Assembly: GCA_037157565.1 (NCBI GenBank) | Contig: JAZHRO010000054.1 | Span: 12,631,501-12,695,500 of the forward strand | Direction: 5' to 3' | Source: Thalassia testudinum | Taxonomy: Eukaryota > Streptophyta > Magnoliopsida > Alismatales > Hydrocharitaceae | Length of the DNA stretch: 64,000 bases | Shown here: positions 33,652-44,711 of the stretch, piece by piece | Numbering within the stretch: position 1 is the stretch's first letter | How the letters are laid out: each line of letters starts with the position of its first letter | Notes under the pieces: model-generated | Databases searched by the model: none | Told to the model about the DNA's origin: nothing | Seen by the model: the letters and a program-made list of their open reading frames with translations, nothing else | Made by a program: the position numbers and the translations under genes

Positions 33652-36306
33652 TGTTACGAACGTGCGTTTTAGACGTCTTTTAAGACGTCTAGGAAGTGAC
33701 CCAGATGTCTGACCAGACGTCTGGAACCACTTCCAGACGTCTGGAAATCGGTTATTTTTGGTACAACGGTTTCGTCTGCGCGCCTGAGCGCGCAAACCTG
33801 CTAGCGCATCTCTCTCTCTCTCTCGCTTTTTCCCTCTCTCCTACAGCTGCAGGCTACGCCCTCAGTCCTCTCTCTCTCCTCCTCGCGCGGCCTTAAAAGG
33901 CCACGCCCTCTCCCTCACTCCCGTCATCTCCGTTCCCTTCTTCTCCTTCCAGCCGGTGCGTGAGAGCGAGCGCGAGTGAGGCGGTGGCAGCGACAGCTGC
34001 GGTGAGCGTGGGAGGAGATACTGCGTGTAGGAAGAAGCGGCCGTGAGGGCGAGCTCGCCGGGGCTGCTTGGGCCGGCCGGCGGGGGGCGCAGCGGGCGCG
34101 GAGCGACGCGGGTGGACTGCTGCGGCTCGAGCAGCAGGCGGACGAGGCGAGGCCGGGCGTCGCGAGCGAAGGGCGAGTCACGCCCTGGTTGTGGAAACTT
34201 TTCCAGAATCAGACGTCTAGGATTCTAGCCAGACGACGGGAACGACGTCTGGAACAATGTCCAGACGTCTGAAAGGTGAGTTATTCTGTCTTCTTCGCTT
34301 TCTTCGATTGACCGTACTAAGAGAGAGAGGAAATGGGTACGCGCAGGGTCTGAGATTCGCATCCAACGCGAATCAGACGTCTGGCTGCAGTGCCAGACGA
34401 TTGGAGCGGCTTCCAGACGTCCTGGGTGACCATCGGATGTCTGGGAACTAGGCCAGATGCCCCCGCAGGCTTCTGGACGTCTGAGAGACCTCGCAGAGCA
34501 AGGTAACCCCTGATCCACTTTTTAAGACGTCTGGAATAAGTTACAGACGTCTGATTTTGCACTGTTTCGTCGTTTTCGACCCGTTTAGGGCCCGTTCGGG
34601 TTCCGTTTTTCTCGTTTAGAGTTGCGTTCTTTTCGGAATTTAATCCTCTACATGTCTACAGTAGCTGTATACTGTTTTGAGAAATTCCTTGTGTTTGATC
34701 CTTGTGATAGGACCCCGTTCCGTTGCAGTCTCAGGGGTTGCGGAGGCACGCGGGATTCCCGACCACGCCCCCAGTTCTCCTGTTGTAACCGGTAGAGTGA
34801 CTTTAAGTATAATCTGTTAAATTATGAAACCATAAATAGAACCTAGGACATTGCATGAATCCTAGGAATGAGAAATAGATTGAATGGTAGATCCTAGGGT
34901 GTTGCATGAATCCTAGGGTTGGAAAACTAGATTGTATGATAGATCCAAGGATATGGCATGAATCCTAGGATGGGAAAACTAGTGGAATGTATGAATTCTG
35001 CAGTCTTGGAAAATGTGGAAAGGAAACAATAGCTGCATGTGAATTGAATTAACAGCTGCCTGTTATGAATAAATGAACATGATTAAGAATATGGGATGTA
35101 TGAACGTGAAACTGGAAAGGTGAAACCGGAATGCGCTGAGTTAAAAAGCTGGAAACCTACGGGGAATTAGGAGTAGAACTCCTGGAAAGTGAATGGAATA
35201 GAATTGGGGAAGTGAGCTGGCCCTTGAGTACGGAGTACCAAGGAGAGCGACTGTCCCCCTGTTCAGTGCAGAGCGGAGCCAGCCGCCCCAGGGACCCAGG
35301 GTTAGGACTGGCCACTCTGTATCGACTTGCTGGCCCTCGTGTACGTAGTACCGAGGAGAGCTACTAGTGTAGGGAGGTACTAGCTACCCCACGGGCTCTG
35401 GGGTTCTGCTAGCCTCCTACATCGACTTGTTAGGCCCACTGGGGCAAACCAGGGTAGTCAGGCGAGGGTGCGCGGACTGTGGAGGGGTTGGACCCCTGTT
35501 ACTGAGAGGGCTCTGCCCTGTACTGGTTCCGTGCTGTGCTTTGGGTGCACCCGTTAACGGAAACGACTGACCGCGTGCCAGTGCGGGTTAGCTACCCGTG
35601 CGTTTACCGCGCGTGCCGTAGTCACCGTTACGTCTGTCAGTGACCTTGGGGTAGTTGACTGAGAGTAGGATCACCACGGGGGACTCTCCCGGCCAGGAGA
35701 GCACCACGTGCTACTTCTACTGTTCGGAAAAGACTGCAATTAAGATCGTTCCCACGAGGAACATTCGAGATCAAGTGAAGGATATGAGAAATAGATAAAT
35801 TGTGAAACAATAGAAAGACGTAAATAAAGGAAGAAAGAAAATTAAAACAGCTACTGTACACTTTACTGTTTCTTTAGTTTAGCTGCCACTCTACTCAGCG
35901 TTTTGCTGACGTGTTACACTCGTTACCTTTCAGGACCAGGTGTTGAGTAGCCAGGGTCAGCGGCTGCAGAGGACGCTGGGCCGAGTAGGGTCCAGTAGAG
36001 TTGCTACTGTTCTCTTGTACCTCTTTTTTTGGTTTCATTGTAGTGAGTAGTTCTTGTTTCCGCTGTACTTTTTTTTACCTGCAGTTCATATTATGTTGTG
36101 AATGTTGTTCTACTGTTGTGGTGGTATATACTGTAGTGGTTTCTTTCCTTACTGCTGTATTTTCTTACTGTTAGTTATATTCATGCTGAATGTGGTTTAT
36201 TTTACTGCTCTTTTGGTTACTTCCTTGTTGGACGACCAGGTCTTGGGGTTAGTCGAGTCGGTCTGGTTCTCGTGTCTCGTAGGGACTCGGGAATCGGGTC
36301 GTTACA
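33652..36306 (+). repeat. 3' LTR of element 1 (LTR-A)
   Basis: 2655 bases, closely similar to the 5' LTR. Differences are an extra pair of palindromes near the start (33669-33720), a different spacer array, and loss of one GGAGGGG repeat unit near 35480. TATA-like CCTTAAAAGG is at 33891 and the splice donor is at 34276. No purine-rich tract lies directly against its left end; the last purine-rich stretch (GGAGGCGAAA) ends about 20 bases upstream. Confidence 0.93.
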
Positions 36307-36411
36307 AATATTGATATGTCGGCTGACTTAGAACAAGAGACAACCTCAGTTGATAAATACTAGGGTGTAGTCTGATGACCTAAATCTAGAATTTGAGATG
36401 TCCAGCAGGGC
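36307..36411. other. Short unassigned flank with right TSD of element 1
   Basis: AATAT at 36307-36311 is the right target-site duplication. The remaining 100 bases are not assigned. Confidence 0.6.
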
Positions 36412-37903
36412 CTTTTTTTTTGTTTTTTAAGGTTAAAAGTAAAATTCATTGCAACCTTAGATATTACGACGAAGGTCTAATCAAAGCTAAGAACCAAATA
36501 CATGAGAGTCAGCATAATATTTTGTGAGATAGTAAGCTAAAGCAACTTGCTCCTTAGGAACCTTAGCCAACAAAAACGAAGGAGCAGGAGTAAATAAAGA
36601 TTTACAACGATTCACCAGAAGCTTTGACCTCCAATGACGTTGCGAAATCCCAGGTAATTAACTAGCGGGACCAACAGTATTGCTGGAGATTGAACCTGTA
36701 TCCTAAGTCCAATTCAAAGCGGGAAGAAGGCCTTGACGAATAGCAAGAATTTCAGCTTCGAAAGGGTCAGTGGTAGATAGTTTGACTGCTACTATAGCAG
36801 AACACGGATCAGCGTCATCTTAAAGCACTGCTGCAGCACGAGGGAAAGAAGTCCTGCATCAAGTACAATAGAAAATGGTAGATACTGCCGTATTGGAAGA
36901 AGTAATCGTTGGTCTTTCTTGGAATTGGGGGCTATCAGAATAAAATCTTGCCATATTGAGTGCCCTATTTGACAGAATTTGAGATTTGTAATTTTTGGCC
37001 ACCCATAATAAATTCATTTCTTTGGAGCCACAAGACATGAAGGATGTGTGTGGGAATTAATGAGCACTTGTTAAATGCTGCTAATTGATCCCCCAATGTT
37101 TAAGCCTTGTCCAACCAAGATCCGTAGCAGCCTTCCAGACGTATACCCAGAGTGAACCAACCAGTTGCCACTTGACAATTGAAAAACATATGATCAATGT
37201 CCTCTATATTTGCCCCACATAAATCGTAGTAGGGGTCAATGTTAGGAAGTCTGGCTGCTAAAACTGCCTTGGTTGGTAAGGCATTGGTTGTGACCCTCCA
37301 AAGGAAAGTTTTTGTACTGGGGAGTTTGATCCTTGAGAGCCCAAATTTTTTTGCAGGTGGCTATCACTTCAGAATTGTAAATAAGGTGCTTCCCATCAAA
37401 CCGCAGCAATGCTTGACAAGCAGTTTTAATGGAATAAATTCTCAATCTATGTGGCTTCCAAATCAGACAATCTTCCTCACCCTAATGAATTGGAGTTTCT
37501 TGAATTCTGAAAATCAGATCATCTTGAAAAGAAATTTGCAGCGACTATTTGATACGTGTTGTTGCAACAGAGCTCCACCACTGTCACTCCTTGTGCCTAG
37601 CAGAACTGGAGCTTCCCAGTCCCAAACCCAATTATCTCTCCACACATTTATCTTCCCCCCAGCCTCATGGAATTAGCATATAGATGCCCCTGCACCTCAG
37701 CCATCTCCCTCATAAAAGGTGAAGATCTTTGATTAGAAGAGAAGTCCCAAAATGAAGAATCATTGAAATATTTAGGCCCTCATATAGGATTGCCAAAGAC
37801 CTTGTTCTTCCGTTAATAACCTCCAACCCATCTTCAGAAGACATGCTCGGTTCATATAGAAAGGGTCTCGGAATCCAAGACCTCCTAGATGTTTGGGCAG
37901 TGC
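36412..37903 (-). pseudogene. Decayed LINE (RT tail, zinc-binding and RNase H regions)
   Basis: Minus-strand translation gives, in order, LPKHLGGLGFRDPF with MGWRLLTEEQGLWQSY (37890-37770), the zf-RVT-type segment YSIKTACQALLRF ... KKIWALK (37440-37320), LPNIDPYYDLCG with IEDIDHMFFNC (37245-37170), and an RNase H-like block with DPFEAEILAIRQG near 36745. This is the normal C-terminal order of plant LINE ORF2. Frameshifts and stops are many. A T-rich run at 36412-36430 is the antisense poly(A) tail. The LINE is cut at 37903 exactly where an LTR terminus begins. Confidence 0.8.
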
Positions 37904-37987
37904 TGTTACGAACGCGCGGCTTCAGACGTCTTTTAAGACGTCTGGGAGGTGGCCCAGACGTCGGACCAGACGTCTGGAACCCCTTCT
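37904..37987 (+). mobile_element. 84-base 5' end fragment of LTR-A
   Basis: TGTTACGAACGCGCGGCTTC followed by the first three AGACGTCT palindromes matches the first 84 bases of LTR-A. It then stops abruptly and joins LTR-C sequence. The intact TG terminus abuts the LINE, so an LTR-A copy once inserted here and lost everything else. Confidence 0.85.
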
Positions 37988-39155
37988 AGCTCATTTTGAT
38001 CCAGAAAGAGAACAAAAGCTCCTACATAACCAACTAGGTCCTAACTCAATGAATAACCCTTCTGAAAGAAAAGTAAGAAACAAGGGGTAAGACTGCAATT
38101 TTACCATTGCAGTACAATAACAGGATTTCTCATGGGCTAAACAAAGGTGAAATGGTCTTAATAAGATAAAAAGTGGGTTGGTTCAAACAGAAAATGGTTC
38201 ATGTGAATTCTGGAAATTAAATGACTTCTTGTAACCCTAAAATAGACCCACTTAATTTAACAAGACTCCGGTCAAATTAGAATTCACCTAAACCCTTTAA
38301 AAATCATGAAAAAATATCCGCTAGGGTTTAGAACCTTCAGTTTGGCCCCTAAAACCTATTTTGACCTAAATTGGGGTCTTAGTCAATGTTTACCGTAAAT
38401 TTTATTTTTGTTTAAATCACCTAGACAAACATGGTCAAACCTAAAATCCAACTTCACCATTGGATTCCTTAGGTCCAAATTAGGTTTGTACCAAAATTTG
38501 GGCCTAAGGGGAATTTACCTTGACGTACTTTGCAAACAGGTATAGCCTAATTATATTTCTACCCCTAACTTCCTCGTCGTTCTTTGCAATTTGGTCCCTC
38601 CACCATCACAGCAGAGGGAATCCTACTCCGACGAGGTATCAAGGGAAAGAACTCCCTGATTCCTCAGAGAATCCCCTTTAAATTTGAAAGAGAGATTCTT
38701 TGAGAAATCTCCTCCAGTTTGAACACAATTAGAGTCTTGATTTGGCACCCAATCTTTCATACGAATACATAAGAGATTTGGGTCACCTTCGACCTTCCAT
38801 CTTCGGCGAGGTTGCCGTGCTTGGAAGCTTGGCTTCCAAGCACAAGACCTTCTGCCAGGGACTATAAAAGGATGCTCAGATCAATTCGTCACCCCGAAGC
38901 GTTGAATTTGGCCTGAGATACCTCCTAATTCGTCTCTTCCCCCTCGGGTGAACAACCCAGCAAGCTCCGGCGACCCTTCCCTCTCTCTCTCATCGCTCTG
39001 CCACAATACTAGTGGAAGAGTTCTTTTTATCCTCTTCGTCCGCGTCGTGCCGCACCAGTCGATGTCCCTACAACCCCCTCATTGTCGCCGTCCTCCTCCC
39101 ACTGGGTACTTCATCTCCGGAGATGGCAATACGAGTCGGCCGCCTCCTCTGCATC
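37988..39155 (+). mobile_element. Athila/Tat-like LTR fragment (LTR-C copy A1, left part)
   Basis: Matches the minus-strand LTR at 58088-60923 from about 40 bases inside its start, for example AAAAGCTCCTACA, GGGGTAARACTGCAATTT and CTAGGGTTTAGAACCTTCA, up to and past its TATA box. TATAAAAG lies at 38863-38870 with a perfect 11-base inverted repeat just upstream (38817-38827 and 38833-38843). It is interrupted at 39155 by LTR-B and resumes at 51630. The open frame here is non-coding composition. Confidence 0.75.
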
Positions 39156-39358
39156 TGTTAAGACCCATGCTGTTTGAGACTTTTAAGACGTCTGGACTGT
39201 AGGTCAGACGTCTGGCTATACGTCTGGACACATTCCCAAAAGTTTGAAAATCAAAAAATTTGAGTACGAGCTCTCGTTTGCCCGCAGACAGTACCCTTCA
39301 TTTTTCCCTCCTTCTTCTCTCTCTTCCCTCGCCTCCAAGCAAAACCCTAAACCCCACC

Positions 39359-39366
39359 TTATAAAA
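39359..39366 (+). promoter_or_regulatory. TATA-like box of LTR-B
   Basis: TTATAAAA, preceded by a CT-rich tract and AAACCCTAAACCCC. It occupies the position of TTAAAAGG in LTR-A. Confidence 0.5.
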
Positions 39367-40316
39367 CCCCTCCTCCACCTTCGTTCTCACTTCTCAGCCA
39401 CTCGCCACCTTCCTCACTTCTTCCCAGAGCGAGCGAGAGCAGCGAAGAGGAGTGGCGTGAGAAGGAGAGGAGGAGGTGAGCTTGTGAGCTCGGGTAGGAG
39501 CTCACCGGTGAGGGCATGGCCGGAGCGGCGCGTGCGCGAGGTGGAGTGCATTGGGGAGGTCCTCCCCGACATTGCTGCTGCGGGAGCTGCAAGCGAGGGG
39601 GCGCGGTGCGGCTACGCGCGGTGCAAGAAGGCAGAAGCAGGTTTTGGTTCTGGTTTTGGGTTTTTCCTAGAATCAGATGTCTGGAGCGACGTCCTGATGA
39701 CGGAGTGGACGTCTGGAGGTGGTGCTGGAAGTCTGAGGAGAAGGCTTTGCGAAGGTACGTTTTCTTGCGGATACGGCTGTACAGGTCGCTCCACCGATCC
39801 CTTTTTGCAAGCCCATTTTGATAAGATCGAGTGTCTGCATGTTGGATTCGCTTTGGGAAGGCGTGGGACACGCCTTCCCACGCTTTTCAGACGTCTATGG
39901 AGCTTACCAAACGACTGTAGGCACTTCCAGACTTTCGAAGAAGTAGTTGGACGTCTGAAACTGGGTCCAGATGGTCCAGAAGAGTTCCTGGACGTCTGAG
40001 GATTGGCGCAGGGCTTGAGGTATGACACTGGACACTTTTAAGACGTTTGGAAGTTGTTCCAAACATCTGATTTGAGTTAGAAACGCTCTTTTTGATCCGT
40101 TTAATATCCGTTGAGGTCCGTTTTTCGCAAATATGATACCGATGTTTCTCGTATGAATTCCTCTACTTGTTAGAAGGCATTCTATACTGTTCTAAATATT
40201 CTCTTGTGATTGATCCTTGTGATAGGAATTCATTCCGTTGCGAGTTCGGGACTTGCTGAGGCACGTGAGCTTGCCGTCCAAGCCCCCACTACTCCTGGGT
40301 TTACTGGTAGAGTGGC

Positions 40317-43062
40317 TGTTAAGAACGCGGCTTCAATACGATTTTAAGACGTCTAGGAGGTGGCCTAGACGTCTGACCAGACGTTTGGAACCCCTTCCAG
40401 ACGTCTGGTATTAAATTTCTGCGGCGTACGGGGTTGCGTCTGAACGCATGCGCGAGCAAAATTGCAACCGCCACCCTCTTTCCTCTTTTTCCCTCTCTCC
40501 TCCTGCAGGGTGCAGTGCTCTCTCTCTCTCTCTCCCCGCGCGGCCTTAAAAGGCCCTCGCCCTCTCCCTCACCCTCATCCCCTTCGTGTCCCTCTTCTTC
40601 TTCTCCTAGCCGGTGCGAGAGCGAGCGAGCGGCGGCAGCAGCGACCGCGGCAAGTGTGCGGGAGGAGGTGTTGCGCGAGGGAGGAGACACTCGACCGTGA
40701 GGGCTCGAGCTTACCAGGGCAGCTAGAGCCGGCCGGCGGGGGCGCAGCGGGCATGGAGTGTCGCGGAGGGGCTGCAGCAGCTCGAGTAGCAGGCGGACGG
40801 GGCGCGGCGCGGCCGTGTGTCGCGGGCAGAGAGCGAAAGGAGCTCTGATTCTGGAAAATTTTCCAGAATTAGACGTCTGGGCTTACGACCAGACGACGGT
40901 GAAGACGTCTGGAGGATTGTCTATACGCCTGAAAGGTAAGATATTTCGTCTTCTTTTTTTTGCGAGTATTGCCATGCAGCCGTCCGCTGCGCCTTCATCT
41001 GTGACCCATAGTACTAAGAACGGGTACGGGTGCGTGCAGGTTCTGCTCAGGAAGGGAGCGAGACTCGCAATCCAACGTGAATCGGACGTTTGGCAGTAGT
41101 GCCAGACGATGGAGAGGACTTCCAGACGTCCAGGTTGACCATCGGACGTCTGGGAATTAAGCCAGACGCCCCCGCAGGCTTGTGGACGTCTGAGGGACTG
41201 CACAGAGCGAAGGTATCATCTGAACCACCTTTTAAGACGTCTGGAATAGGTTCCAGACGTCTGATTTTGGACAGTTTCGTCGTTTTTGACCCGTTTAGGG
41301 CCCGTTCGGAGTCTGTTTTCCGCGTTTCGAGTTGCGTTCCTTTCAGAATAAAATCCTCTACCGTTTACAATAATTATATACTGTTCTGAGAAACTCCTTG
41401 TGTTTGATCCTTGTGTTAGGACCCCGTTCCATTGCAGTCTCGGGGGTTGCGGAGGCGCGCGGATTTCTGACCACGCCCCCAGTACTCCCGTTGTAGCTGG
41501 TAGAGTGGCTTTTAAATTTATTAGCATAAATTGTTACACTTATGGAACAATTAATAGAACCTAGGGCATTGCATAAATCCTAGGAATGAGAACTAGATTG
41601 AATGATAGATCCTAGGGTATTGCATGAATCCTAGGGCTGGAAAACTAGAGTATGATGGATCCTAGGGTACGGCATAAATCCTAAGACTGGAAAACAAGTG
41701 GAATATATAAATATTACAGTCTCGGAAAGGTGGAAAGGAAATAATAGCTTCCTGTAAATTGATTTAACCGCTACCTGTTATGAATAAATAAACATGATTG
41801 AAAACATGGGTTGTTTGAACGTGAAACTGGAACGGTGAAACCTAAATGTGCCGAGTTAAAAGAGCTGGAACCCTACGGGGAATTAGGAGTAGAACTCCTG
41901 GAAAGAGAATGGAATGGAACTGAGAAAGAAAGACGTGGAAGTGTGTTGCCTCTTGGGTACGTAGTGCCAGGGGAAGTACATGTTTCCTGCTTAGTGCAGA
42001 GCGGAGCCACCCGCCCCAGGGACCCGGGGTTAGGTCTGGCCACTTTGTACCGACTTTTGGCCCTCGTGTACACAGTACCGAGGAAAGCTACTAGTGTAGA
42101 GTGAGTACAAGCTACCCCACGGGCCCCGGGGTGCTGCTAGCTCACCTACACCGACTTGTTAGGCCCACTGGGCAAACCAGGGTAGTCAGGTGAGGGTGCG
42201 CGAACTGTGGAGGGGCAAGACCCCTGTTTGGTTACTGTAGAGGGGCTGGACCCCTGTTACTGAGAGGGCTCTGCCCTATACTGGTTCCGTGCTCTGCTTG
42301 GGCGCACCTGTTAATGGAAACGACTGACCGCGTGCCAGTGCGGGGTAGCTACCCGTGTGTTTATCGTGCGTGCCGTAGTCACCGTTACGTCTGTCAGCGA
42401 CCTTGGGGTGGTTGACTGAGGGTAGGACCACCACGGGGGACTCTCTCGGCCAGGAGAGCACCACGTGTTACTTCTACTTTTCGGAAAAGACTGCAATCAA
42501 TATCGTTCCCACAAGGAACATTCGAGATCAAGTGAAGGATCTGAGAAATAAATAAATCCTGAAATAATAGAAAGACGTAAATAAAGAAAGTAACAAAATA
42601 TAACAGCTACTGTACACCCTACTGCTTCTTTAGTCTTAGTTGCCACTCTACTAAGCGTTTCGCTGACGTGTTACACTCGTTACTTTTCAGGACCAGGTGT
42701 TGAGCAGCCAGGGTCAGCGGCTGCAGAGGATGCTGGGCCGAGTAGGGTCCAGTAGAGTTACCGCAGTTCCTTTTGTACCCCTTTTGTTCCACTGTAGTGA
42801 GTAGTTCTTGTTACTCTCTGTACTTTTCTTTACTTGTAGCTTCATGTTATGTTATAATTGTTGTTCTACTGTTGTGGTGGTACATACTGTAGTAGTTCCT
42901 TTTCTTAGTGCTGTATTTTGTTACTGCTAGTTATATTCATGCTGAATGTGGTTTATTTTACTGCTCTTTTGGTTACTTCCTCGTTGGACGACTAGGTCTT
43001 GGGATTAGTCGAGTCGGTCCGGTTCTCGTGTCTCGTAGGGACTCGGGAATCGGGTCGTTACA
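40317..43062 (+). repeat. 5' LTR of element 2 (LTR-A)
   Basis: 2746 bases from TGTTAAGAACGCGG to GGGTCGTTACA. TATA-like CCTTAAAAGG is at 40544, donor-like AAAG/GTAAGA at 40936, AGACGTCT palindromes at 40345-40410 and 40870-41265, and CCTAGG repeats at 41560-41690. The first TGTTAAG differs from the usual TGTTACG and matches the copy at 63300. Confidence 0.93.
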
Positions 43063-43065
43063 AGA

Positions 43066-43077
43066 TGGTATCAGAGC
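43066..43077 (+). other. Primer binding site, element 2
   Basis: TGGTATCAGAGC starts 3 bases after the 5' LTR. It is the standard initiator Met tRNA primer site of plant gypsy elements and is intact here. Confidence 0.88.
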
Positions 43078-43244
43078 AAGGTCGTCCCGAGAAGTGAATC
43101 AACTGACTGGAAAATAACCAATTCACATGTCTATAACTAGAGTAGCCACCACAACATATCTCTTGACATGAGCTCTTCGACGTTTTCGTTAGGTATCGTT
43201 CCATATTGACGTGTTTCGTTTTGTTTCGCGTCTCCTTGCTGGAG

Positions 43245-44711
43245 ATGCCTCGTCACGGGACTGGCGAGACGGGCCGCGAGCGCGGCTGAGGACGAGGTCG
43301 GCGAGATGGGCGTGCCGTTGCCGACACCTCAGTGTACCAGCCACTACTTCCGGGCATCCAGGCCTAGGACCTCGCCCAGCTGATACGGGACATTGTGTGA
43401 GAGGAGGTCCACCCACCGCCCCGAGCGCCTCACCCTGGGGCTGCGAAGGGGGAGTCCTCTGTGGGACCACACGATGGACGCGGCGCTGGACACGGGGAAG
43501 GGGATGGGCCGCCGTCGCCCCCACCTTCCACCGACACTTCTGTGCACGAGGCACCTTTGCCTGGAGGTGCACCAGCATCTCCACTACAGCGCCACTTCGA
43601 GCTCTTCGGGCAGTTCCAGAAACTGAAGCCCCCCTCCTTCACGGGGGATGAGGACCCGACCGAGGCAGAGGACTGGCTCAAGCAGCTGGAGAAGATTTTC
43701 AACACCCTTCTCCCCCCGGCAGAGTGTCGCGTGGCCTTTGCCACGTACCAGCTGGAGAGTGCGGCACACAGGTGGTGGAGGGCGGTCCGGGGACAGGAGA
43801 GGGACGAGCCGACCTGGGACCGGTTCGTCACCCTCTTCTGCGAGCAGTACTTTCCCCAGACGTGGCAGGACCAGGGGAGGCCGGAGTTCTACACTCTCCG
43901 CCAAGGGACGATGACCGTGAGCGCGTACCGCACGCGTTTCCTGGAGCTGTCCCGCTTTGCAGTGACAGGGGTAGCCACTGAGGAGGAGCGCCTTTGCAGG
44001 TTCACCGAGGGGCTCCGGCCTGCGATTCGGGGGTATGTCAAACCCCTGAAGCTGCCTACATTTTCGTGGGTGGTGGAGGCAGCCATGACTTACGAGGAGA
44101 CCAACCCGTCCGCGCGAGACACTGACGGTGGGCGGAAGAGGCCCTTTGAGCCAGACTTTTCACAGGGTCGGCGAGAGAGGAGACACGTGGCGTTCGCAGG
44201 AGAGCCGTCACGTTTTGCAGGGCCATCAGTGGCCTTTGGGGGCCTTCGACAGGGGCCAGTCGCTAGCACCGGACCCCCGCCCAACCGACAGCAGGGACCC
44301 ACTGAGGGCGGGAGTCGGGTTCCCCTCTATTACCAGTGTGGCCAGTCGGGCCACATCAGGAGGGACTGCCCGTCTAGGGCAGGAGGTCAGCAGATACTTC
44401 CCACGCAGAGCACTAGAGGGCGCACAGGAGTCCGCAGTTCCCAGGCGCGAGGAGGAGGACAGCAGTCACGAGGAGGGTACCAGCCAGCACCTACCCGTCC
44501 GACGCAGAGTGTGGCTGCTTCGTCCGCACCTAGAGCTGAGGGACGTATCAACGCCCTGACACACAGGGACGCCAGAGCTTCGGGATCGGTGGTAGCAGGT
44601 ATGGTTTCCGTTTCCGGCAGACTCGTTTACACGCTTTTCGATTCCGGCGCTACGCACTCGTTTGTCGCAGCCAGTTTTGCAGTTAGTTGGACCAGGATTA
44701 TACACAGTTAG
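43245..44711 (+). pseudogene. Element 2 gag and start of protease
   Basis: The frame starts MPRHGTGETGRERG at 43245 and meets TGA at 43287, TAG at 43365 and TGA at 43398. From 43401 it is open without interruption to 44711. It holds the retrotransposon capsid core (PPSFTGDEDPTEAEDWLKQL, AAHRWWRAVRG, WDRFVTLFCEQYFP, RQGTMTVSAYRTRFLELSRF), the zinc knuckle CGQSGHIRRDC and the protease motif LFDSGATHSF. At 44711 the frame ends, and the pol frame (-1) opens at 44687. The first and third stops are TGA where element 1 has CGA or CGT, consistent with methyl-C decay. Confidence 0.9.

Larger units (their letters stand above)
26614..36306 (+). mobile_element. Ty3/gypsy Tekay/Del-like retrotransposon, element 1 (defective)
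   Basis: 9693-base element with two long LTRs (26614-29282 and 33652-36306), both TGTTACG...GTTACA, and exact 5-base duplications AATAT at 26609-26613 and 36307-36311. The internal region has a tRNA-iMet-type primer site, a gag with its core deleted, protease, RT, RNase H, integrase and a C-terminal module in the usual gypsy order. Six amber codons and several indels break the polyprotein. I assign it to the Tekay/Del chromovirus group from gag-pol organisation and the integrase C-terminal tail. It sits immediately left of a LINE remnant. It is non-autonomous now; movement would have needed proteins from another copy. Confidence 0.95.

Noticed and set aside
37239..37676. 145-codon plus-strand open frame
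   Set aside because: Antisense to the recognisable LINE zinc-binding region on the minus strand.
39244..39999. 251-codon plus-strand open frame in LTR-B
   Set aside because: It lies across the TATA box, leader and palindrome cluster of the LTR. Related LTR-A copies do not keep the frame, and no protein family is recognisable.
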